Shown here: piece by piece, positions 53,894-64,000 of the stretch
How positions within the stretch are numbered: position 1 is the first letter of the stretch
Layout: each line of letters opens with the position of its first letter
Assembly (NCBI RefSeq): GCF_001522545.3
Contig: NC_031768.1
Span: 97,523,781 to 97,587,780, forward strand
DNA length: 64,000 bases
Reading direction: 5' to 3'
Source: Parus major
Lineage: Eukaryota; Chordata; Aves; Passeriformes; Paridae
Notes under the pieces: generated by a model
Told to the model about the DNA's origin: nothing
Databases searched by the model: none
What the model saw: the letters and a program-made list of their open reading frames with translations, nothing else
Position numbers and translations under genes: made by a program

Positions 53894-56800
53894 CACACGC
53901 TATGCTACTCTATTATCCTTTCCAAGTCACAACCACAGATTCAAGCAGCTGATTTTTAACCTCAAAACAAACATAAAACTGCAGAAAATGTGCAAAACCA
54001 CATATCTCAATAATGCACTCCTTCACTTATACAAAAGAAAGATTTTTTTTTGTGTCTTGCCACCACGTCCACGGTAAAAGAGGGTTTGATTTGAACCAGA
54101 GGAAATCATCTTCAGTGCAAATAATGTAAGCACAGTCAAGCAGATGGGTTTTTTTGTGTGTATTAAGGGAATGGTGAAGACATCATCTTAATAAAAGTGT
54201 TCAAGAAAAATACTTGATTTTTCACTTCAGAATGATACTTACAGAAAATTTTCCCGAGACCAGTTATATTAAAACTATGCATCAGAACAATGTGAGCATA
54301 GGGGCATTTGGTTCTTCACCTTCACCAGAAATCCCCAATTATCTATTCAATTATTAGTTTATCTAAATAATTTCATCTTCAATGCAACAAACTGTAAATA
54401 TTTTTTTCTAGTATGTAGCTAATTGCCAGAACATAAAGTAAATACTGATTACATTTCTTGATTAACAAGGTGGGGAAAGGCTATGCATAAGACAATATGA
54501 CCAAATCACTTTTAAGAGTATTTTCACAGTTTAGGAAGGAAGGTTGCTTGAGTGAGTGAAGAATAGAGATCAAGCTATATTATTTAATTTTTATCAAATA
54601 AAATATCTCTTTCATTACTATTTCTCCTAAAACAAATAATGTTTCTTTTCTTACCATATCTTAAAGATTTCAAATTTTGTTTTTAGGTGGTAGTCTAGAA
54701 CTTGCATAAATGAGGAATGGTCAAAACAAATTGATGGCTAAGAATGTATCAACCATTGCAAGGTTTAATGTGCTGTGAAGGTTAACAAAAAAAACTAAAA
54801 AAACATTGGATAAGGCAACCAATTAACCAGGAAACAATCAAAACATTTGTTTGGATGTAATTATTGATGTTATACCAATTTTTCATTATGAGTTAGTAAA
54901 AGTACTGTCAGTTGCACAAAATTAACATGATTTTCTCACCTTTTGTTGACTTCTTCAAAGATAGATTTGCTTCTCTTGTTCATTATCTGTTGTTTAAATG
55001 GCTACTTTGATATTGTGATGCTTTTATGTTTGCAAGCAATTCTTACCAGCTACAAAGGCAGTTAGTGTTTTAAAGTACCATAGAAATAAACATGTCAGAG
55101 AAAAATGTAGAATCACAGAAATGTAGACATTTCAAGGAACACAAATAATGGCCTGTGTTACTGAGCCCTCATCTTTTTCTTAAGGGCTGTTAGCACCCTT
55201 CCAGTTTTTACTGCATTACTTCCTAAGTACTGCTGGTTGAATCTAATTTTGCTTTTCATTTCCATTCCTCAATCCTACCATGGCACATCAAGTAGAAAAA
55301 TGACTTCCTATGTGTCTTTTCTCTCAGAGTTGACAGCTCAATATGCAGGGTTAGCCTTCAGGTAATGTTATAATACAAGGGGGTTCCTCCCTGCCCAGCT
55401 CCAAACCCATTTAACACACCCCAACTGCACTCTCATTACCACATTCTTTCTTCCCCTTCTGTGTCCTGTGTTTGGCAATGGCAGAAGAAATTTTTATTCT
55501 TGTATCAGTGCAGCCTTTTTCTGCACAACATGGCCACAAGTGAAATCACTCACAGGCCAGAGGGGACCTGGAGTGAAAACACAAAAGCTGCAGATGCAGC
55601 CACAGCAGTTGCCTCCTTTTCTCTCTGGGTTGAAACTTTTGCTTCCTCAAGTTTGTAGATGGACATTGGATTCAAAAACCTGTGTTTCTGATATTACTAT
55701 TTTTAAAACTTTTCAACTTCCTCTCAACATTTATAAATTTAAGTCTGTGTCCACATTTTTCCTCCATTTCAATTAGATTAGCCAGTTCCCCTCTCTGTTT
55801 TGGGGTGCAATTGTTCCTTGGGTCTCGATTTCATATAATGATTTTTCAAACATGCAGAGTTTTTCTATCCTTTGGCACAGTTATGTGTAAAGATATTTGC
55901 ACTAAGGTAGAATAAAAACTTCATTAGGAAATTCCATGTGTCTATTTAAGTTCTATCTCTCAAATTCTAAGTCAACATTTAAAAGAGGTGAGGCTTTTTC
56001 ATTATTTTTATTATTACTACCAAAATTTTTAATCCATAGTTCAACTATTAAACTAATTACAGTTTAAACTAATGATGGCCAATCACCAAGAGTGGTAGGA
56101 CTAATTTCCAACAACTTGTATGGCAAGAAAAAACTGAGTGCACTTTCTTATTCTATCCACCATAAGCCTTTATAAATATTATTTTCTTTAAGCAGTATGA
56201 AAGAAATGCGTCGAATTTGCCATCCTTAGAGCCTGATCTGTGCTGCCAAACCCTGGACAAAACTTTGTAATGTTATTGGAAACTCCCAGGGTGAGGGTAT
56301 AACTTGGTAAATTCAGCGCTCCTTCATATAACTTTTAACTTTAACATTCTCTCACAAAGTTCAAAGTCTATAGAATCTGCTACAGACTCATGTTTTGATT
56401 GACAAAGGGTCAATCAGTGCTGCCTACTTTTTGAGCTGCAGCTCCCCTTCAGAAACCTGTGAATTTATATGCAGCTCTCCAAACTGGCACTCCCATTATC
56501 CAGAGCCTTCCAAGGCTGAGCTACACTTCCTGTGAAACATCCTTATGTCTGTGTTGGCTCCATAAAGCTTTAGCTCCCACCTGTGTTTGATCACCAATGT
56601 TCAAGAGCCACCTAGTGAACACAGGATGTCTCACTCTGTTCTCCTGCTAATGGAGATGGCAATATTCTGGCTGGAGTAAGGAAGGGAGTGTCTGTCACGT
56701 GCAGACGTGTATATAGGGCATTCTTGTATGGCAAGGGTTTAAATTTAAGCTTTCAGTTTGATTTCAGGCTATGTCAAGTACGGGAGAGAACCACAAAAAG

Positions 56801-59800
56801 AGTGACTGAGTGCTATCCATGTTGTTTTGAAATGGAAATATAATCACAGCTGAAAGTGTCAAGCGATATTTGTCTACAGCCACAGCTAAGTAGGTCTTGC
56901 CAGGGTCCTTGAAAATAGGCCACATTGGCTCTAGCAATCTGAAAGGGAAATCCAGATTAATATAAACCTTTTTATCACTCTGTCTCTGTTCACAGTCAGT
57001 ATAAATTCACAGTTTTTCATCTTTTGTATTTATAGCACACAGGACTTTAACCACAAGAAGCAACTTCCATTTCTGCAAAGGTGTCTGAACTGTGATGATT
57101 CTGCTATCTGAGCAAGAGTTTCCTAACTTTGATAGCTTCTGTATCCTAAAATACCTTTAATGTACTGGTCCATCGATTCAAATGTAAGTTTTCAGTCTGA
57201 CATTATAAAGAAATAAAAGTGATAGAGAGCTGAACATTTGGCCTAGAAATTCAGTTTTAATATAATTTTAATGTTTTAAATGGTATTCACAGGTGCTCTT
57301 CTTTTTCACCCAAGAATATGAAGGACTCAAGTTATGTCAATGGCATGGCAAGTTATCTCTCAAAACCAGCAACACAGATTGTAAATTTAAAATGCCCAGC
57401 TAAAGTGAGATACTGAAAGATGGCCAAGGGTTTCATCTTCCAGTGCCCAGTTCTCCTGCAAGTTTTGAGATCACCAGCCAGAGGTCCTGGGTCTTTTCCA
57501 TGACACAACACAAAACAGTTTTCACCAACTCTGTGACACAGAAGTGTTTCACCCATGGGTATGAGTTGAGGTGTCCTTCTGGTGGACCCACAGCTCATCC
57601 TGAAATGAACTAGCATCTTTTTATTGATTAGAGGTCTGCTTTTACTGCAGTACAGTTAGTACACATGCTACCTCCTCATGGATTTGTAGCAGTGTGCCCA
57701 CCACTTTTCCCATGTTTTTGGGTACCAGATTTTGATACATTTCTGACAACCATCATTAGTATAGATAACAGGACATAACACCATCTGTTCAGAACTGATA
57801 TTTTCTCTGCAAAATCATGTTGTGCAGCTGATTCTTGTCATCTGTTATCTCAAAGCTTCTAATATTTCACTTCAGCTTTAGCTATGAGCACACTTATGAG
57901 ATGCAGATTTGTGACTGAGGAAGCAGATCAACATGCATCAACTGGCTGCAGTTCTACATTCAAGAAGAGAAAAGTTACTTCCACCCAGCTCAGCCAGGAG
58001 CTCTCTGAGGTCTTCCTGTGTTAGGAGTATTGCCACTCCCATCAAACCTGATAGAAAAATACCATCTAGAATGTTCTCCTGCATTGCTGTTTCATTGTCC
58101 CAAAAGAGGAGCTCAGAAAATCATTATTTTCAATCTTCATTAGAAGTCACTTGTCAAACATTGAACTACCAACAGATATACACTCTAACTCTTATAAAAT
58201 GCATTAAGAAATGTAAGAGTTAATGGCACATATTTATTTTGCACGTCTCCCTTTCCTTTTCATTTTTAAACATTTTGGGTCTGCAAGGACTCTAAACCCA
58301 GAATTGTGACTCAGCTTTGGTGTGAAGCCTTTGGGGAGGGTAAATTCAAGAAAAATTTCCTAACCAGTACGAGCAGTACATTGGTGCAAGGAAGAACAGT
58401 AACCAGTCTGAGTATATTCATTACTCAGGTAGGATAATATAATACTTTACCCATCTATAGAATATCTCACCTGGCAAATATCTGTGTCTTAGAGTAAGGC
58501 TGGAAAAATATATTTTATATCAAGAATAAGTTGTTAAATTTGGATAATCATGCATAAAACAGAGTGCAACTGCTTGTTGATGAGATGGACGCCTTCAGCA
58601 GACCTTGGAGAAAGAGATCCATATTTCCATGAGCAACAGGGATTATTAATCCCAAATTCTTGTTATTTAGACTTTTGACTGTGACTCATGTTGCTTTTAC
58701 TCTTACATCATCAATCTTAGCTGGGTGTCAGAAGTGCTGCTGCTCTACAGGCCAGCTTTCAGGGGATTGATAAAAGCAAGCAAACTGAGCCCCCTGACAA
58801 TGAGGATTTTTCCTTTTAATTTGGGTTCCCACTGCAGTCCTACTAGACTGTCCCACAGGCTGTGTGCTATGAGCCTCCTTGCCCCTTCCTAGATTTAGAC
58901 AACAGCATTGTAACAATTGTTTTCACTGTCCTCCTGCCTGGCATTGTCAAGGCACTTGGAGAACGAGTTTCATACATCTCTGGTTTAGGCCATGCTGTCA
59001 AGACAGAAGAGACAGATACCTACAGCTTCATCACTGCTGCAGCAGCAGGCTGCTGGGTTGGCTTTTACCCATCAAAAGAAACATTGCCTGAAGAATTTCC
59101 TCTGTCCAAAGATAAAAGGAATACAATACTTTCATGGTAAATTTGTCTGAGCGCGTTCTGTTACTACTCTTTGGGCATGAAATAAGAAGCTGTTTGTGGA
59201 GATCATATTCCCAAACAAAGTACCCTGTGGGAAGAGCCAGATGCTCAAAGGTAGTTAAGTAACGCATCTTTATCGTAGCTGTCACAATATTCCCAACCAG
59301 AATATATTTTCACAGCTCCCTACATGCTGAACTAACTTCTGCAGCTATCTGTCACACACTGGTCAAGCACGTGCAGCCCATCTCCTATGGTGTGAATATA
59401 AAAGGCACACAAATATGTAAAATTAGCATTTCATGTGCAATATTTTGCTCAGTGGATCAACAAGAGACCCCCTCAAGTACTGAAGCTGCAGCTGTTGCAG
59501 GGATTAGGAAGTCTTAAGCAAAGATTCAACTTCTGGATGCAGTGTGAGTTCTATTATTGTATTCCAAGGGCTTTTGAAAGTCTTGGGGCTAGTATGAGTC
59601 ATACCAATGGCTTTTATAGCAACGTTTAAACAAAGAAAATTTACTTTTGTGTTAAGCATTTGTAAAAGTTTCACCACAACTGAGGACTACCTTTTGCTAT
59701 ATTTTGCTATTCTTGTACCAGGTCTCTGCTGGTCTCTCCTAGAAGCCCCTCTGGAAATCCCATCAGTGAGAAACACAAGGCTCAGCAAGGATTTGGGGAA

Positions 59801-61325
59801 ACAAGCACCTGTCACTCTGCCCCCCTGTCGTGACTCAGGGCTTTGCTCCTCCTGCACTTTCACATAAAATGCATACCCACTCGGGTTCACAGCATTTGAA
59901 CCTGAGAGATGAGGCCAAATTCTTGAGTCATTTAAGAGCTGGTGGAAAAAGGAGAAAAGCAGCCACCCCCTGCCAGCTGGAGCCTTACTTAATTCACTTA
60001 CACTGCATTTCAGCACGCTACATTTTCAGGTAAGCCACACAGAGCAGAGGTGACATTAACCATGCCATAACTTGTTTTTCTTCTTTTAGATCCCTTTGAC
60101 CTGGCCTCTTAAGACCTTTTGGTCCCCCAGTTAAATACCTCAAGAACTTGTTGATGGTCATGTGTACCCATGTCCCAGTCCTCTCTTTTACTAAGAGTGC
60201 CTGTGTGATTGTTGGCTCTCGTATATCTATGCCTGTCAAGCAGAAAAATGGCTGCTCATAGCAGGTAAAACCAAAAATAAAACCAGAATGAGGGGCTCAG
60301 ATGTTGATGTGACTGCTGCCTAATGCCATAGCAACCTGACACAGTTTAAAGCTTCCATGCAGGCCTAAAGAGGAGCTCTCAAGCTTTAAACAGAGTAAAG
60401 CTAACTTCATTTAGGTATATTTAAACAATTTTCTTATATGTGATCCTTTGAAATATCTGATCTAATGCTCTTGCTTGAGCTTTTTCAAGAGATCCAGGAG
60501 CAACCTACATTTGCACAGCATGATAGACACAGAGAAGTCAGTTTTATAACCTGCCTTTCTTAATTGCCCTGTTTTCAACCTTTTCTAAGTTTTACTCATG
60601 TATTTTTCCTTTCATCTTCTCTTTAGCTGGGAGATAGATGAAATGCCAGACCAACAAAATAGGGCTGTAGTCTAAAACCTAAGCCTTTAGTTGACCAATA
60701 GCAAATACTCTTGGGATCCAGCTGAGTTCTAGCTTTCCTCAGTCTGTACAGGTACACTGCCTAATCCTTCTCATCTGCCTCACTTGTGCTGGCAGCCAAA
60801 TGCTTATAAATATTTTGCTGGGTTGCAATTGTTATATATATGACACATATCTTACTAAAGCTTGCTCATTCTCTTTGGGAAAATGGGAAAAATTAAAACC
60901 CTTGTTATAATTAGGAAGTTCATCAGAACTGCTATTTAAAGTCTCCCAATCACAAAAACACTTGGTGAATCTTACCAAACCCTTACCTTCCCAGTGTTTT
61001 GATCCTGAACTTAGAAAAACATTTCTAGATTTATAAAGCCTGTCATATTGATGACACCAAAATTTAGCCCTTCTGAGTATATACAGAGAGCAAGTTTTAT
61101 TGCATCAAGGGAACTTAATCCACCCCAGCTGGGCCAAGCTTATTTAAATGATTGCAGCTGACGTACATTTATCTCCTCTGTCTCATCCTATTCCCTCAGA
61201 ATTGTGCTTTGCCTTAAAAAATAATACAATATTGTTAAAACAAATTCTGAGAATATAATTTCTAAAATGTGGCTCCTGAAGGCAGATGAACTTTTGGTTA
61301 GGGAAAAAAAAAATTATTAGTCCAA

Positions 61326-61346
61326 CCAAATGTTATTAACATTTGG
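61326..61346. other. 21-bp palindrome, 10-bp arms with 1-bp spacer
   Basis: CCAAATGTTA, then T, then TAACATTTGG. Perfect arms in AT-rich unique DNA. Confidence 0.85.
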
Positions 61347-61936
61347 ATTAAACTAGGTAAAATGTTTAGTCCTGCAAGAACTAGAATTCCACAGCTAAAC
61401 ATCATATTTAAATTTTGTACTGCAATACACAGTTTCTGTTTCAGTATTTCCATGACCTTTTCTCCAATCTGTAGCAATTCCCCACATTGCAGGTGCTTGC
61501 CCTAGACCAGCTTTTACTATTATTTCTGTTCTATGCTCGCCACAATTAATTTATTATAACTTTGATATTTACTCCTCACTCCACTTTCCCACATGATTCA
61601 TTACCACCCTTGAGCTCAACCTTAAAGCTTTTCCAGTGCAGATATGACCAAAAGGAGTGGGCCCAATGCTTCCCACATCACACTTGCTGCACGTGAAGAG
61701 CACAAAAAATGTGTACACAAGCTGTAAATCTCCATAATCTTCTGCTGAATAAGTTACTGACAGCAAGTCCTTTCATAGCCAACTCTGTTTAAGGTGATGT
61801 CAGCAACTAGACTGCAGAAAATCTGTGTGTTCTTTAGCATGGACATGTTACCTAACTCTGTTTTTTCAGGGCATTTTTTCCCAGTTATTTGGTGTAAAGT
61901 ACTGTGTTCTTTCATATAGCAGACAGAAGTTGAGAA

Positions 61937-61962
61937 ATTAACCTTTACTATTAACCTTTACT
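61937..61962 (+). repeat. Tandem duplication, 13 bp x 2
   Basis: ATTAACCTTTACT appears twice head to tail with no mismatch, suggesting a recent duplication. Confidence 0.9.
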
Positions 61963-62243
61963 TCATTCTTTGTGTGTACTCCTCCAGGCCTTGTGAGTAC
62001 AGTGTTTTTTCAAAGTATTCCCTTAAAGAGGAATTTTTTCTATGAATTTCTATTGTTCTTCTGAATATTAAATATTTTTGCATTGATAGAACAATTTATG
62101 GAAAAAGGCCTAAAATGTAAGGGTAATAATCTGTAAGTCTCTAGTTGGTTGCAATTATTGTGTCTTCTTACTTTATTAATAACTCAGGGTAGATTTGTCC
62201 TGACTCTCAGTGTGGGTGAGAGAGAGTGAAGAAAGCAATGGAA

Positions 62244-62274
62244 ACTGCAGTGCTGTTTCTGCACTGCAGTGCTG
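62244..62274 (+). repeat. Direct repeat of ACTGCAGTGCTG with hairpin potential
   Basis: The 12-bp word occurs at 62244-62255 and 62263-62274. Because it contains the palindrome ACTGCAGT, the pair can also fold as a 9-bp hairpin (CTGCAGTGC with GCACTGCAG). Confidence 0.8.
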
Positions 62275-62976
62275 CCATCCTGGCTCACAGGACTCTCCAA
62301 GGGAGGATTACAGGTTTTGTTGGACCAGACCTGCATTTTGTCAACTACACAAGCACAAAAATTACTTCCATCCAGCACTGATCAGCAATAGCATCCATAA
62401 TCAGTGTCATTACTCTTACTTGCTCTTTGTTAAAGAGTCATTTCAATTTCTCCTGCAAAATCAGCCTCTAACTAGAAAGGACAATATCTGACAAAAAGAG
62501 ATCTTGGTTAAAGCTGACTGCCCTCCCTCTTCACTCTGTAGCATTTTGTAATTAGCAGTTTATGAAAATGCAGTTGTGGAAGTAGGGTACTATTTTTTTC
62601 CATCTCTTCACAATTTTCCCTAATTACCGTGAAACCTGCGCAAGCGATGCTGTAGTTCCCAGTCATGCCAGAGTTTTCTCTCTCAACACTCAGGAGCCTT
62701 TCCTCAGTGGGGCAGATTAATACAGCTTTCCAGTACTTTTTGGAGTTTTCCTACAGAAAAAGGCAATTCTTTTTGCATGTCTCTTTGTGATCAAAGTTAA
62801 ACCTGTCCAAGTCAGAATTCAGAATGACTTAATTTTTTAATTAAGACATTACACACAGGAGAGAGAGCTTTCCTTGGAAACTTGGTTCAGTTTGTTACTA
62901 GCCCCACAGGGTGCCTGAGATCTAATGAAGTGAAGGAGGCCCTAATTATGTAGCCCAGTGACAAAACACCACTCCA

Positions 62977-63041
62977 TTCAGGGCAAAGCAGAGGGATGAA
63001 AAGGTTAGGATGACCTTTTCGTGCCTCTGCTTTGCCCTGAA
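62977..63041. other. Long near-perfect inverted repeat (29-bp arms, 7-nt loop)
   Basis: The left arm 62977-63005 pairs with the right arm 63013-63041 around the loop TAGGATG. 27 of 29 positions are Watson-Crick; the exceptions are a T-G pair (62997/63021) and one G-G mismatch (62995/63023). The outer 18 bp (TTCAGGGCAAAGCAGAGG with its complement) are perfect. In a plus-strand transcript the T-G pair is a U-G wobble, so 28 of 29 would pair. Unlike the 7.65 kb hairpin, its outer stem is GC-rich. Size and symmetry fit a microRNA precursor; a template-switch mutation or MITE relic is equally possible. Confidence 0.92.
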
Positions 63042-63044
63042 CAG

Positions 63045-64000
63045 ACCTTTCCTGTACAAGTCTTAGATAACCTACAAAAAGGAGAGTTGAAGTCTGTATT
63101 TCTTCCAAGAGGGACCAAAGGACCAAACTGGAGGAAAAGCAACAACCTTAAATGACCTTTTACTGAGGAGAAAGGTTATCAAACCAAAAGGTGAGAGGTT
63201 ATTTACTTTAAGGCTTGAAGGGAAACACGTGTAACTGATTCAAATGATATTAAGCATTACATTGTCTCAACAGTTTACTTAAGACACTTTTTATCAGCAT
63301 TTAACTGACAAAAGTATTAACTCAAGAATTTAGCTGTACATTTTCAACATAAGTTATTTATCTTTGCATTTGCAACATAAGGTATCTGATTAATTGAAGA
63401 GTTTCTTGCTGTACACAGCTAACATTTCTTTAAAACAGTCAAATAATTTTTGCTATCTAGGGACAGTGTTTCATATAGGGAATAGTTTTCATAACATATT
63501 TAATTAACACTAAAGTCCTGCATGCCTTAAGCTTAGGTTGAGGATAAGATGCAATAGAGGAGCCTGCCCATTTCTAAGAGAGGCAGAGAATTTAAGTACA
63601 GCTTGGTAAAGAAATTAAATACAGAAATGTTAATTCTTTTTGGTTTCTTTGGTGTACAATAGAAATATTTCTTCCATGTGTCATCTATTCCAGAGAATAG
63701 AGTTGCATTTACAGAAATCAGTCCAGAAAGACAATGATTAGGGAGGTTTGCAAAAGCAGACAAAAATACTCTATTTTTACTGCAGACCTTTCAATGTGGT
63801 AAGTTGTGTGACAGCAAGTGACTTCATGCACTATTTAATTTGTGGAGTTCTTCAAAGAAAATAATCCAAATGCCCATTTCTATAGCTTGTCTTTTGCCTT
63901 TCTTTTGGTTCATGTACCATTTCAAAATGCTCATTTCCGCATCCGTTACAATTCTGACACCAGTACATCATTAATTAATGGCAACATGGTTTTCAAATGG
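63045..64000. other. Unique AT-rich non-coding stretch
   Basis: No gene or repeat recognised. The minus-strand frame at 63533-63763 (76 codons) has no recognisable domain. Confidence 0.5.

Larger units (their letters stand above)
49985..62970. other. Unique AT-rich non-coding stretch
   Basis: No gene or transposon family recognised over 13 kb. An A12 run occurs at about 50231. Open frames (for example 55468-55776, 57933-58223, 58862-59140, 59687-60016) lack recognisable domains. 52340-52500 and 56480-56880 are repeat-free candidates for conserved non-coding sequence, untested. Confidence 0.5.

Noticed and set aside
55105..55160. AGAATCACAGAA word, as at the start of an antisense CR1
   Set aside because: The following sequence does not continue as CR1, so the match is too short to support.

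Overview
This looks like nuclear DNA from a bird, probably a songbird (passerine). The evidence is the repeats. Four separate stretches match CR1, the main avian/reptilian LINE. Two blocks look like solo LTRs of avian endogenous retroviruses, one of them a GC-rich type I know from passerine genomes. There are no bacterial features: no Shine-Dalgarno sites, operons, tightly packed ORFs, IS elements or CRISPR arrays. These calls rest on remembered consensus sequences; no RepeatMasker or BLAST search was possible.

I can support no protein-coding gene, tRNA, rRNA or known structural RNA gene in the 64 kb. The open frames are short and look like chance frames in AT-rich DNA, or lie inside repeats. 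The window is therefore most simply an intergenic gene desert or the inside of a very large intron.

Layout: 1-1.44 kb is unique AT-rich DNA. At 1.46-2.38 kb lies a plus-strand CR1 3' end, split by a clean (GGGGAA)n microsatellite. 2.4-8.7 kb is unique sequence holding a near-perfect 29-bp-stem hairpin at 7.65 kb. At 8.73-9.16 kb is a minus-strand solo-LTR-like block with CCAAT, TATA and a decayed poly(A) signal. At 9.98-10.24 kb two CR1 3' ends sit tail to tail. 10.25-36.18 kb is a long unique stretch with a few palindromes and low-complexity tracts. At 36.18-36.66 kb is an old CR1 fragment. 36.7-46.1 kb is unique. At 46.15-47.11 kb is a plus-strand ERV LTR, followed by a sequence ending in AATAAA plus an A-rich tract. 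At 49.19-49.98 kb is a third plus-strand CR1. 50-64 kb is unique, with a second strong hairpin (28-bp arms) at 63.0 kb.

I found no convincing new gene system. The most unusual signals are the two long hairpins (7622-7693 and 62977-63041). Each has the size and symmetry of a microRNA precursor, but each could equally be a template-switch mutation. Next come the G-quadruplex-prone microsatellite inside a CR1 and the tail-to-tail CR1 palindrome.
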